Assembly (NCBI RefSeq): GCF_020379485.1
Contig: NW_026015623.1
Location: 242,972-306,971, forward strand
DNA length: 64,000 nt
Direction of reading: 5' to 3'
DNA from: Brassica napus
Taxonomy: Eukaryota; Streptophyta; Magnoliopsida; Brassicales; Brassicaceae
The position numbers were made by a program, and so were the translations under genes. Under the pieces are notes generated by a model, which saw only the letters and a program-made list of their open reading frames with translations, was not told the origin of the DNA and made no database searches. Positions 39,297 through 52,900 of this stretch are shown here, piece after piece; the stretch's first letter is position 1, and each line of letters starts with the position of its first letter.

Positions 39297-42200
39297 AGTT
39301 GAATAAATCTCATAGGAGTTGGCAAGAAGAAGTTATCCCACTTTCAAATCAGGTGATTCCAGTTTCCCCGTTTGGGAATAGCACAGCTTCTTCGTCGTTC
39401 CAATCAAACCAGGATGAATCACTTTGTGAGAAGCTTGATTTGGATACATAAAGTGGTGGAGAATCACCAGGAAGTTGAATAAATCTCATAGGAGTTGGCA
39501 TGAAGAAGTTATCCCACTTTCAAATCAGGTGATTCCAGTTTCCCAGTTTGGGAATAGCACAGCTTCTTCGTCGTTCCAATCAAACCAGGATGAATCACTT
39601 TGTAAGAAGCTTGATTTGGATACATAAAGTGGTGGAGAATCACCAGGAAGTTGAATAAATCTCATAGGAGTTGGCATGAAGAAGTTATCCCACTTTCAAA
39701 TCAGGTGATTCCAGTTTCCCAGTTTGGGAATAGCACAGCTTCTTCGTCGTTCCAATCAAACCAGGATGAATCACTTTGTGAAAGCTTGATTTGGATACAT
39801 AAAGTGGTGGAGAATCACCAGGAAGTTGAATAAATCTCATAGGAGTTGGCATGAAGAAGTTATCCCACTTTCAAATCAGGTGATTCCAGTTTCCCAGTTT
39901 GGGAATAGCACAGCTTCTTCGTCGTTCCAATCAAACCAGGATGAATCACTTTGTAAGAAGCTTGATTTGGATACATAAAGTGGTGGAGAATCACCAGGAA
40001 GTTGAATAAATCTCATAGGAGTTGGCATGAAGAAGTTATCCCACTTTCAAATCAGGTGATTCCAGTTTCCCAGTTTGGGAATAGCACAGCTTCTTCGTCG
40101 TTCCAATCAAACCAGGATGAATCACTTTGTAAGAAGCTTGATTTGGATACATAAAGTGGTGGAGAATCACCAGGAAGTTGAATAAATCTCATAGGAGTTG
40201 GCATGAAGAAGTTATCCCACTTTCAAATCAGGTGATTCCAGTTTCCCAGTTTGGGAATAGCACAGCTTCTTCGTCGTTCCAATCAAACCAGGATGAATCA
40301 CTTTGTGAGAAGCTTGATTTGGATACATAAAGTGGTGGAGAATCACCAGGAAGTTGAATAAATCTCATAGGAGTTGGCATGAAGAAGTTATCCCACTTTC
40401 AAATCAGGTGATTCCAGTTTCCCAGTTTGGGAATAGCACAGCTTCTTCGTCGTTCCAATCAAACCAGGATGAATCACTTTGTAAGAAGCTTGATTTGGAT
40501 ACATAAAGTGGTGGAGAATCACCAGGAAGTTGAATAAATCTCATAGGAGTTGGCATGAAGAAGTTATCCCACTTTCAAATCAGGTGATTCCAGTTTCCCA
40601 GTTTGGGAATAGCACAGCTTCTTCGTCGTTCCAATCAAACCAGGATGAATCACTTTGTAAGAAGCTTGATTTGGATACATAAAGTGGTGGAGAATCACCA
40701 GGAAGTTGAATAAATCTCATAGGAGTTGGCATGAAGAAGTTATCCCACTTTCAAATCAGGTGATTCCAGTTTCCCAGTTTGGGAATAGCACAGCTTCTTC
40801 GTCGTTCCAATCAAACCAGGATGAATCACTTTGTGAGAAGCTTGATTTGGATACATAAAGTGGTGGAGAATCACCAGGAAGTTGAATAAATCTCATAGGA
40901 GTTGGCATGAAGAAGTTATCCCACTTTCAAATCAGGTGATTCCAGTTTCCCAGTTTGGGAATAGCACAGCTTCTTCGTCGTTCCAATCAAACCAGGATGA
41001 ATCACTTTGTAAGAAGCTTGATTTGGATACATAAAGTGGTGGAGAATCACCAGGAAGTTGAATAAATCTCATAGGAGTTGGCATGAAGAAGTTATCCCAC
41101 TTTCAAATCAGGTGATTCCAGTTTCCCAGTTTGGGAATAGCACAGCTTCTTCGTCGTTCCAATCAAACCAGGATGAATCACTTTGTAAGAAGCTTGATTT
41201 GGATACATAAAGTGGTGGAGAATCACCAGGAAGTTGAATAAATCTCATAGGAGTTGGCATGAAGAAGTTATCCCACTTTCAAATCAGGTGATTCCAGTTT
41301 CCCAGTTTGGGAATAGCACAGCTTCTTCGTCGTTCCAATCAAACCAGGATGAATCACTTTGTGAAAAGCTTGATTTGGATACATAAAGTGGTGGAGAATC
41401 ACCAGGAAGTTGAATAAATCTCATAGGAGTTGGCATGAAGAAGTTATCCCACTTTCAAATCAGGTGATTCCAGTTTCCCAGTTTGGGAATAGCACAGCTT
41501 CTTCGTCGTTCCAATCAAACCAGGATGAATCACTTTGTAAGAAGCTTGATTTGGATACATAAAGTGGTGGAGAATCACCAGGAAGTTGAATAAATCTCAT
41601 AGGAGTTGGCATGAAGAAGTTATCCCACTTTCAAATCAGGTGATTCCAGTTTCCCAGTTTGGGAATAGCACAGCTTCTTCGTCGTTCCAATCAAACCAGG
41701 ATGAATCACTTTGTAAGAAGCTTGATTTGGATACATAAAGTGGTGGAGAATCACCAGGAAGTTGAATAAATCTCATAGGAGTTGGCATGAAGAAGTTATC
41801 CCACTTTCAAATCAGGTGATTCCAGTTTCCCAGTTTGGGAATAGCACAGCTTCTTCGTCGTTCCAATCAAACCAGGATGAATCACTTTGTGAAAAGCTTG
41901 ATTTGGATACATAAAGTGGTGGAGAATCACCAGGAAGTTGAATAAATCTCATAGGAGTTGGCATGAAGAAGTTATCCCACTTTCAAATCAGGTGATTCCA
42001 GTTTCCCAGTTTGGGAATAGCACAGCTTCTTCGTCGTTCCAATCAAACCAGGATGAATCACTTTGTGAAAAGCTTGATTTGGATACATAAAGTGGTGGAG
42101 AATCACCAGGAAGTTGAATAAATCTCATAGGAGTTGGCATGAAGAAGTTATCCCACTTTCAAATCAGGTGATTCCAGTTTCCCAGTTTGGGAATAGCACA

Positions 42201-45200
42201 GCTTCTTCGTCGTTCCAATCAAACCAGGATGAATCACTTTGTAAGAAGCTTGATTTGGATACATAAAGTGGTGGAGAATCACCAGGAAGTTGAATAAATC
42301 TCATAGGAGTTGGCATGAAGAAGTTATCCCACTTTCAAATCAGGTGATTCCAGTTTCCCAGTTTGGGAATAGCACAGCTTCTTCGTCGTTCCAATCAAAC
42401 CAGGATGAATCACTTTGTGAAAAGCTTGATTTGGATACATAAAGTGGTGGAGAATCACCAGGAAGTTGAATAAATCTCATAGGAGTTGGCATGAAGAAGT
42501 TATCCCACTTTCAAATCAGGTGATTCCAGTTTCCCAGTTTGGGAATAGCACAGCTTCTTCGTCGTTCCAATCAAACCAGGATGAATCACTTTGTAAGAAG
42601 CTTGATTTGGATACATAAAGTGGTGGAGAATCACCAGGAAGTTGAATAAATCTCATAGGAGTTGGCATGAAGAAGTTATCCCACTTTCAAATCAGGTGAT
42701 TCCAGTTTCCCAGTTTGGGAATAGCACAGCTTCTTCGTCGTTCCAATCAAACCAGGATGAATCACTTTGTAAGAAGCTTGATTTGGATACATAAAGTGGT
42801 GGAGAATCACCAGGAAGTTGAATAAATCTCATAGGAGTTGGCATGAAGAAGTTATCCCACTTTCAAATCAGGTGATTCCAGTTTCCCAGTTTGGGAATAG
42901 CACAGCTTCTTCGTCGTTCCAATCAAACCAGGATGAATCACTTTGTGAGAAGCTTGATTTGGATACATAAAGTGGTGGAGAATCACCAGGAAGTTGAATA
43001 AATCTCATAGGAGTTGGCATGAAGAAGTTATCCCACTTTCAAATCAGGTGATTCCAGTTTCCCAGTTTGGGAATAGCACAGCTTCTTCGTCGTTCCAATC
43101 AAACCAGGATGAATCACTTTGTAAGAAGCTTGATTTGGATACATAAAGTGGTGGAGAATCACCAGGAAGTTGAATAAATCTCATAGGAGTTGGCATGAAG
43201 AAGTTATCCCACTTTCAAATCAGGTGATTCCAGTTTCCCAGTTTGGGAATAGCACAGCTTCTTCGTCGTTCCAATCAAACCAGGATGAATCACTTTGTAA
43301 GAAGCTTGATTTGGATACATAAAGTGGTGGAGAATCACCAGGAAGTTGAATAAATCTCATAGGAGTTGGCATGAAGAAGTTATCCCACTTTCAAATCAGG
43401 TGATTCCAGTTTCCCAGTTTGGGAATAGCACAGCTTCTTCGTCGTTCCAATCAAACCAGGATGAATCACTTTGTGAAAAGCTTGATTTGGATACATAAAG
43501 TGGTGGAGAATCACCAGGAAGTTGAATAAATCTCATAGGAGTTGGCATGAAGAAGTTATCCCACTTTCAAATCAGGTGATTCCAGTTTCCCAGTTTGGGA
43601 ATAGCACAGCTTCTTCGTCGTTCCAATCAAACCAGGATGAATCACTTTGTGAGAAGCTTGATTTGGATACATAAAGTGGTGGAGAATCACCAGGAAGTTG
43701 AATAAATCTCATAGGAGTTGGCATGAAGAAGTTATCCCACTTTCAAATCAGGTGATTCCAGTTTCCCAGTTTGGGAATAGCACAGCTTCTTCGTCGTTCC
43801 AATCAAACCAGGATGAATCACTTTGTGAGAAGCTTGATTTGGATACATAAAGTGGTGGAGAATCACCAGGAAGTTGAATAAATCTCATAGGAGTTGGCAT
43901 GAAGAAGTTATCCCACTTTCAAATCAGGTGATTCCAGTTTCCCAGTTTGGGAATAGCACAGCTTCTTCGTCGTTCCAATCAAACCAGGATGAATCACTTT
44001 GTAAGAAGCTTGATTTGGATACATAAAGTGGTGGAGAATCACCAGGAAGTTGAATAAATCTCATAGGAGTTGGCATGAAGAAGTTATCCCACTTTCAAAT
44101 CAGGTGATTCCAGTTTCCCAGTTTGGGAATAGCACAGCTTCTTCGTCGTTCCAATCAAACCAGGATGAATCACTTTGTGAGAAGCTTGATTTGGATACAT
44201 AAAGTGGTGGAGAATCACCAGGAAGTTGAATAAATCTCATAGGAGTTGGCATGAAGAAGTTATCCCACTTTCAAATCAGGTGATTCCAGTTTCCCAGTTT
44301 GGGAATAGCACAGCTTCTTCGTCGTTCCAATCAAACCAGGATGAATCACTTTGTAAGAAGCTTGATTTGGATACATAAAGTGGTGGAGAATCACCAGGAA
44401 GTTGAATAAATCTCATAGGAGTTGGCATGAAGAAGTTATCCCACTTTCAAATCAGGTGATTCCAGTTTCCCAGTTTGGGAATAGCACAGCTTCTTCGTCG
44501 TTCCAATCAAACCAGGATGAATCACTTTGTGAGAAGCTTGATTTGGATACATAAAGTGGTGGAGAATCACCAGGAAGTTGAATAAATCTCATAGGAGTTG
44601 GCATGAAGAAGTTATCCCACTTTCAAATCAGGTGATTCCAGTTTCCCAGTTTGGGAATAGCACAGCTTCTTCGTCGTTCCAATCAAACCAGGATGAATCA
44701 CTTTGTGAGAAGCTTGATTTGGATACATAAAGTGGTGGAGAATCACCAGGAAGTTGAATAAATCTCATAGGAGTTGGCATGAAGAAGTTATCCCACTTTC
44801 AAATCAGGTGATTCCAGTTTCCCAGTTTGGGAATAGCACAGCTTCTTCGTCGTTCCAATCAAACCAGGATGAATCACTTTGTGAGAAGCTTGATTTGGAT
44901 ACATAAAGTGGTGGAGAATCACCAGGAAGTTGAATAAATCTCATAGGAGTTGGCATGAAGAAGTTATCCCACTTTCAAATCAGGTGATTCCAGTTTCCCA
45001 GTTTGGGAATAGCACAGCTTCTTCGTCGTTCCAATCAAACCAGGATGAATCACTTTGTGAGAAGCTTGATTTGGATACATAAAGTGGTGGAGAATCACCA
45101 GGAAGTTGAATAAATCTCATAGGAGTTGGCATGAAGAAGTTATCCCACTTTCAAATCAGGTGATTCCAGTTTCCCAGTTTGGGAATAGCACAGCTTCTTC

Positions 45201-48200
45201 GTCGTTCCAATCAAACCAGGATGAATCACTTTGTAAGAAGCTTGATTTGGATACATAAAGTGGTGGAGAATCACCAGGAAGTTGAATAAATCTCATAGGA
45301 GTTGGCATGAAGAAGTTATCCCACTTTCAAATCAGGTGATTCCAGTTTCCCAGTTTGGGAATAGCACAGCTTCTTCGTCGTTCCAATCAAACCAGGATGA
45401 ATCACTTTGTGAGAAGCTTGATTTGGATACATAAAGTGGTGGAGAATCACCAGGAAGTTGAATAAATCTCATAGGAGTTGGGATGAAGAAGTTATCCCAC
45501 TTTCAAATCAGGTGATTCCAGTTTCCCAGTTTGGGAATAGCACAGCTTCTTCGTCGTTCCAATCAAACCAGGATGAATCACTTTGTGAGAAGCTTGATTT
45601 GGATACATAAAGTGGTGGAGAATCACCAGGAAGTTGAATAAATCTCATAGGAGTTGGCATGAAGAAGTTATCCCACTTTCAAATCAGGTGATTCCAGTTT
45701 CCCAGTTTGGGAATAGCACAGCTTCTTCGTCGTTCCAATCAAACCAGGATGAATCACTTTGTGAGAAGCTTGATTTGGATACATAAAGTGGTGGAGAATC
45801 ACCAGGAAGTTGAATAAATCTCATAGGAGTTGGCATGAAGAAGAAGTTATCCCACTTTCAAATCAGGTGATTCCAGTTTCCCAGTTTGGGAATAGCACAG
45901 CTTCTTCGTCGTTCCAATCAAACCAGGATGAATCACTTTGTGAGAAGCTTGATTTGGATACATAAAGTGGTGGAGAATCACCAGGAAGTTGAATAAATCT
46001 CATAGGAGTTGGCATGAAGAAGTTATCCCACTTTCAAATCAGGTGATTCCAGTTTCCCAGTTTGGGAATAGCACAGCTTCTTCGTCGTTCCAATCAAACC
46101 AGGATGAATCACTTTGTGAGAAGCTTGATTTGGATACATAAAGTGGTGGAGAATCACCAGGAAGTTGAATAAATCTCATAGGAGTTGGGATGAAGAAGTT
46201 ATCCCACTTTCAAATCAGGTGATTCCAGTTTCCCAGTTTGGGAATAGCACAGCTTCTTCGTCGTTCCAATCAAACCAGGATGAATCACTTTGTGAGAAGC
46301 TTGATTTGGATACATAAAGTGGTGGAGAATCACCAGGAAGTTGAATAAATCTCATAGGAGTTGGCATGAAGAAGTTATCCCACTTTCAAATCAGGTGATT
46401 CCAGTTTCCCAGTTTGGGAATAGCACAGCTTCTTCGTCGTTCCAATCAAACCAGGATGAATCACTTTGTGAGAAGCTTGATTTGGATACATAAAGTGGTG
46501 GAGAATCACCAGGAAGTTGAATAAATCTCATAGGAGTTGGCATGAAGAAGTTATCCCACTTTCAAATCAGGTGATTCCAGTTTCCCAGTTTGGGAATAGC
46601 ACAGCTTCTTCGTCGTTCCAATCAAACCAGGATGAATCACTTTGTGAGAAGCTTGATTTGGATACATAAAGTGGTGGAGAATCACCAGGAAGTTGAATAA
46701 ATCTCATAGGAGTTGGCATGAAGAAGTTATCCCACTTTCAAATCAGGTGATTCCAGTTTCCCAGTTTGGGAATAGCACAGCTTCTTCGTCGTTCCAATCA
46801 AACCAGGATGAATCACTTTGTAAGAAGCTTGATTTGGATACATAAAGTGGTGGAGAATCACCAGGAAGTTGAATAAATCTCATAGGAGTTGGGATGAAGA
46901 AGTTATCCCACTTTCAAATCAGGTGATTCCAGTTTCCCAGTTTGGGAATAGCACAGCTTCTTCGTCGTTCCAATCAAACCAGGATGAATCACTTTGTGAG
47001 AAGCTTGATTTGGATACATAAAGTGGTGGAGAATCACCAGGAAGTTGAATAAATCTCATAGGAGTTGGCATGAAGAAGTTATCCCACTTTCAAATCAGGT
47101 GATTCCAGTTTCCCAGTTTGGGAATAGCACAGCTTCTTCGTCGTTCCAATCAAACCAGGATGAATCACTTTGTGAGAAGCTTGATTTGGATACATAAAGT
47201 GGTGGAGAATCACCAGGAAGTTGAATAAATCTCATAGGAGTTGGGATGAAGAAGTTATCCCACTTTCAAATCAGGTGATTCCAGTTTCCCAGTTTGGGAA
47301 TAGCACAGCTTCTTCGTCGTTCCAATCAAACCAGGATGAATCACTTTGTGAGAAGCTTGATTTGGATACATAAAGTGGTGGAGAATCACCAGGAAGTTGA
47401 ATAAATCTCATAGGAGTTGGCAAGAAGAAGTTATCCCACTTTCAAATCAGGTGATTCCAGTTTCCCAGTTTGGGAATAGCACAGCTTCTTCGTCGTTCCA
47501 ATCAAACCAGGATGAATCACTTTGTGAGAAGCTTGATTTGGATACATAAAGTGGTGGAGAATCACCAGGAAGTTGAATAAATCTCATAGGAGTTGGGATG
47601 AAGAAGTTATCCCACTTTCAAATCAGGTGATTCCAGTTTCCCAGTTTGGGAATAGACAGCTTCTTCGTCGTTCCAATCAAACCAGGATGAATCACTTTGT
47701 GAGAAGCTTGATTTGGATACATAAAGTGGTGGAGAATCACCAGGAAGTTGAATAAATCTCATAGGAGTTGGGATGAAGAAGTTATCCCACTTTCAAATCA
47801 GGTGATTCCAGTTTCCCAGTTTGGGAATAGCACAGCTTCTTCGTCGTTCCAATCAAACCAGGATGAATCACTTTGTGAGAAGCTTGATTTGGATACATAA
47901 AGTGGTGGAGAATCACCAGGAAGTTGAATAAATCTCATAGGAGTTGGCATGAAGAAGTTATCCCACTTTCAAATCAGGTGATTCCAGTTTCCCAGTTTGG
48001 GAATAGACAGCTTCTTCGTCGTTCCAATCAAACCAGGATGAATCACTTTGTGAGAAGCTTGATTTGGATACATAAAGTGGTGGAGAATCACCAGGAAGTT
48101 GAATAAATCTCATAGGAGTTGGCATGAAGAAGTTATCCCACTTTCAAATCAGGTGATTCCAGTTTCCCAGTTTGGGAATAGCACAGCTTCTTCGTCGTTC

Positions 48201-49001
48201 CAATCAAACCAGGATGAATCACTTTGTGAGAAGCTTGATTTGGATACATAAAGTGGTGGAGAATCACCAGGAAGTTGAATAAATCTCATAGGAGTTGGGA
48301 TGAAGAAGTTATCCCACTTTCAAATCAGGTGATTCCAGTTTCCCAGTTTGGGAATAGCACAGCTTCTTCGTCGTTCCAATCAAACCAGGATGAATCACTT
48401 TGTGAGAAGCTTGATTTGGATACATAAAGTGGTGGAGAATCACCAGGAAGTTGAATAAATCTCATAGGAGTTGGGATGAAGAAGTTATCCCACTTTCAAA
48501 TCAGGTGATTCCAGTTTCCCAGTTTGGGAATAGCACAGCTTCTTCGTCGTTCCAATCAAACCAGGATGAATCACTTTGTGAGAAGCTTGATTTGGATACA
48601 TAAAGTGGTGGAGAATCACCAGGAAGTTGAATAAATCTCATAGGAGTTGGGATGAAGAAGTTATCCCACTTTCAAATCAGGTGATTCCAGTTTCCCAGTT
48701 TGGGAATAGCACAGCTTCTTCGTCGTTCCAATCAAACCAGGATGAATCACTTTGTGAGAAGCTTGATTTGGATACATAAAGTGGTGGAGAATCACCAGGA
48801 AGTTGAATAAATCTCATAGGAGTTGGGATGAAGAAGTTATCCCACTTTCAAATCAGGTGATTCCAGTTTCCCAGTTTGGGAATAGGACAGCTTCTTCGTC
48901 ATTCCAATCAAACCAGGATGAATCATTTTGTGAGAAGCTTGATATGGATACATAAAGTGGTGGAAAATCACCAGGAAGTTGAATAAATCTCATAGGAGTT
49001 G
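39297..49001 (+). repeat. CentBr-type centromeric satellite array, left block
   Basis: About 55 head-to-tail monomers of 176 bp (successive starts at 39301, 39477 and 39653). Each has one HindIII site (AAGCTTGATTT) and a small dyad TTCCCAGTTTGGGAA. Monomers are nearly identical; differences sit at a few sites (TTTGTAAG/TTTGTGAG/TTTGTGAAA and GGCATGAAG/GGGATGAAG). The left part shows a three-monomer pattern; the right part is more uniform. A three-base insertion gives a 179-bp unit near 45841. The sequence corresponds to the Brassica centromeric repeat I know as CentBr; such arrays bind the centromeric histone in Brassica. No gene is present: short open frames result from one-base deletions. 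Confidence 0.93.
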
Positions 49002-49940
49002 TGATACAAGCCTAAGCTATCAAAGGCCGTACGTTCCCAAGCAAGAGAGAAGGAGCCGATCTAACACAAGGGTGATCCGGATGGACTGATCTAATCAACC
49101 AAGGGATCTGAACTGGAACTGTATGATGGGATGAAGTGCACCACACGAGAGATGGGGAGGCTCGTGATACAACACAAGGTTCCTCTAGGCCGTGGAGGTA
49201 CTGGTCTCACAAGGCAAAGAGAAGGAGGCGAGTTCTAGCTTGAGAGCTCTAGGGTTTTCTTTAAAAGAAAAGTTTATGATTATTCAAAGTCTGCCCCAAA
49301 AGTGGGCTTGCGAAAACATATAAATAGGACTAAGGGAACAGGCTCCACTTAGGTCACGAAAGTACAAATAAGGAAACAAACTATAATGTAAAACATGAAA
49401 TAAGGTCATGAGGCTTCTTAGCCTTGGATCGAACTTGGCACTTGGGATAAGTGTGAAGCAAGTTGTGGCCTCGTTAAAAACCTTCTCTGGAAAACCCATT
49501 TGGGACAAAACCAAGAGTAAGGGAAAAAGAGCACACACAAAGAGCTTGGCCTAGTTGCTAGATTCGTCCAAGAGACTTGCTAGGCAAGTTGATCTTCCAT
49601 GGTAATGATCATCAGGTTGGTGTGGCATTGCTCCGGGATGAATGGCCACATATCCTCACTTGATGCTTGTTTCTCCTTAACCGGTTCTGCACCCTTTAGT
49701 TCATCTTGCTTCAAGCTTGGTTCACCAGCCAGTTTAACCTGTCCAAGATCAGAAGCAAGTATCATGCTCTCATTAAATTTATGTTGAAGTACCTTAGCTC
49801 TTTGTCTAGTGATAGCTCCCTTGAATACGGTTGGTACTGGCACTTCTTGGACTGTCTCTGATTTGGTTATGTTGCTGATCATGTCCTGGATATCAGGTTC
49901 AGTTAAGTCTGGTTCCGGCTCTGGTTGAATGTCCTCATCA
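49002..49940 (-). repeat. Gypsy 3' LTR, with the end of gag-pol
   Basis: On the minus strand it reads TGATGAGGAC to GCTTGTATCA. Its first 361 bases encode the last 119 or so residues of the polyprotein. A polypurine tract (GAAGAGGGAGGGAA on the minus strand) lies just outside at 49941-49954, inside the coding frame. It also carries the conserved stem-loop block and one CCGTAC. Confidence 0.94.
49469..49531 (-). other. Conserved 3' block in gypsy LTR
   Basis: The minus strand reads CTCTTTTTCCCT, then CTCTTGG, GTCCCAAATGGG, CCAGAG and TTTTTAACGAGGC. This is the block seen after pol in the copia elements. CTCTTGG and CCAGAG can pair with one bulge. It begins about 48 bases after the gag-pol stop. 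The 5' LTR copy is at 55442-55504. Confidence 0.65.
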
Positions 49941-52900
49941 TTCCCTCCCTCTTCAAAAGGTTTTGACCTCAAAACTGGTTCATCTGCAAAACAAGGAGAT
50001 AGATCAGTAACATTGAAAGTAGAAGACACATTCAACTCACCTGGCAGATCAAGACGGTAGGCATTGTTGTTGATCCTCTCAACAACTTGAAATGGGCCGT
50101 CCCCTCTTGGCTTCAGCTTGGAACTTCTCTGGTTAGGAAACCTTTCTTGCCGCATGTGTAACCAAACCCACTCCCCTGGTTCAAATACAATGTCCTTGCG
50201 GCCCTTGTTGGCATGTTTAGTGTACTGCTCAGTCCTCTTCTCTAAATTCTCTTGAACCTTCTGATGGAGTTCTTTGACATAAGCAGCTTTAGCTTCCCCG
50301 GTAAGACTGACAACTTCAGCTGGGGGTAATGGTTTAAGATCCAAAGGGGTTTTCGGGTTGAACCCATAGGCTGCCTCAAAGGGGGACATCTTAGTGGCTG
50401 AATGCTGAGCTCGGTTGTATGCAAATTCGATGAATGGAATACAATCAACCCAATTCTTCATGTTCTTCCCAATGGTTGCCCTAAGCAGCGTAGAGAGCGT
50501 CCTGTTGACAACTTCAGTCTGCCCATCAGTTTGGGGATGGCAAGTAGTAGAGAATAGCAACTTTGTTCCCAACTTCTTCCATAGTGTTCTCCAAAAGTGG
50601 CTGAGGAACTTGGTGTCTCGGTCAGATACAATAGTCCTTGGCACCCCATGTAAGCGCACTACCTCCTTAAAGAACAGATCAGCAGTTTTGGACGCATCAT
50701 TCACCTTGGCACAAGGTATGAAGTGTGCCATTTTGGAGAATCTGTCCACGACAACAAAGATTGAATCCTTGTGATGAATTTTTGGTAATCCTAGGACAAA
50801 ATCCATGGAGATGTCTACCCAAGGAGCTGTAGGAATCGGCAGTGGCATGTAAAGGCCATGAGGCTGGACTCTAGACTTAGCCTTCTTGCAAGTCACACAT
50901 CTGGCGCAATGAGATTCTACTGATTTCTTAAGATGCGGCCAATAGAAATGTTCCCTGACCACAGCAAGTGTCTTATCTACTCCAAAGTGACCCATGAGCC
51001 CTCCTCCGTGAGCCTCTCTAGTGATTAGATCTCTCAAGGAGCATTGAGGAATGCATAATCTCCTGCCCTTGAAAAGAAATCCCTCATGCAAGTAGAACTT
51101 TCCTTGTGGTCCTTTGGTGCAACTTGAGTAGATAGCAGCAAGATCCGGATCTTCTCCGTACAAACTTTTGATGAACTCAAATCCCAACACCTTTGCTTCC
51201 ATGGTTGCAATCAAAGCATATCTCCTGGAGAGTGCATCTGCTACAATGTTCTCCTTGCCCTTCTTATACTTGATAATGTAGGGAAATGTCTCAATAAACT
51301 CTAACCAGCGAGCATGTCTCCTCTTGAGATTGGTTTGCCCTCTTAGATGTTTAAGGGTTTCATGGTCAGTGTGTACCACGAATTCTTTAGACAGCAGGTA
51401 GTGCTGCCATGTCTCCAAAGCTCTCACCAAGGCATACAACTCTTTATCATAGGTCGGATAATTAAGAGCTGCTCCACCAAGCTTCTCACTGAAGTAAGCC
51501 ACGGGTTTTCCTTCTTGAATAAGAACTGCCCCTATCCCAATCCCTGATGCATCACATTCTACTTCAAAGGTCTTATTGAAGTCGGGTAAGACCAGTACTG
51601 GTGCATGGGTCAGGCGATACTTCAAGGTCTGAAAGGCTTCCTGTTGAGCTTTTTCCCAAATGAACCCAATACTCTTCTTCACCACAGCAGTAAGGGGTGC
51701 AGCTATACTACTGAAATCCTTGACAAACCGCCTGTAGAAGCTAGCTAGGCCATGGAAACTTCTAACTTGGCTGATGTTTGTTGGAGTCGGCCACTCTTGA
51801 ATGGCCTTAACCTTCTCTTCATCAACCTGTAAGCCCTGTGAACTCACAACAAAACCTAGGAAGACAAGTTTATCAGTGCAGAATGTGCACTTCTTGAGGT
51901 TTGCATAAAGCCCTTCTTGTCGAAGTGTCTCTAGTACTTGCTCAAGATGTGTCACATGATCAAGTAAACTAGTACTGTAAATTAAAATGTCATCGAAATA
52001 AACCACAACAAACTTACTGATGTATGGCCTAAGAATGTGGTTCATGAGACGCATGAAAGTACTAGGAGCATTGCTAAGTCCAAATGGCATCACCAACCAT
52101 TCATATAGACCTTGCTTTGTTTTAAAAGCTGTCTTCCACTCATCTCCCTCTTTCATTCTTACCTGATGGTACCCACTCTTAAGATCAATCTTGGAGAAGA
52201 TGGTGGCTCCGCTTAGCTCATCTAACATGTCATCAAGCCGTGGGATGGGGTGTCTATACTTGATGGTGATGTTGTTGATGGCTCGGCAGTCTACACACAT
52301 TCTCCATGTCCCGTCCTTCTTTGGTACAAGTAAGACAGGCACAGCGCAAGGACTGAGACTCTCCCTCACGTATCCTTTGTCTAATAGGTCCTGCACTTGT
52401 CTCTCCAACTCCTTAGTCTCTTCCGGGTTCACCCTATAAGCCGGTTTGTTTGGCAGGGCAGCTCCTGGCACAAAATCTATCTGGTGCTCAATGCCTCGGA
52501 GTGGGGGTAAACCGTGCGGAATCTCCTCTGGAAACACATCTTTGAACATGTCAAGAAGCTTAGTAATCTCTGGATGAAGAGTTAACTCATCAGAACCTGC
52601 ACTCAAAAGCTCCTTAAAGATCATTAGTAGCATTGTGTGTTTGGTAGTAGCAGCCTTTCTTACACAGCTAGAACGGATAAGAAAGTTTGATTTAACAGAC
52701 TTTTCCTTTTCCTTAACCATTTGCAAATGAATTTCATGAACTTGTGTTGGAGTGAGAGGCGCTAAGCTTATCTTACGCTTATCATGCATGAATGTATACA
52801 TATTAGTTCTACCATCATGCTTAGTTTCTCTATCCCACTGCCATGGTCTTCCTAGCAATACATGTCCAGCTTGCATAGGGACTACGTCACAAACTACTTC

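Noticed and set aside
47573..47755. Repeated 60-codon open frames starting LNKSHRS in satellite monomers (also 47924, 56773, 58003, 60110, 61341, 61692)
   Set aside because: They open only in monomers with a one-base deletion and span monomer junctions; tandem satellite with no start context or conservation.
39297..49001. Regular repeats resembling a CRISPR array
   Set aside because: Units are 176 bp, head-to-tail without unique spacers, in plant satellite context.
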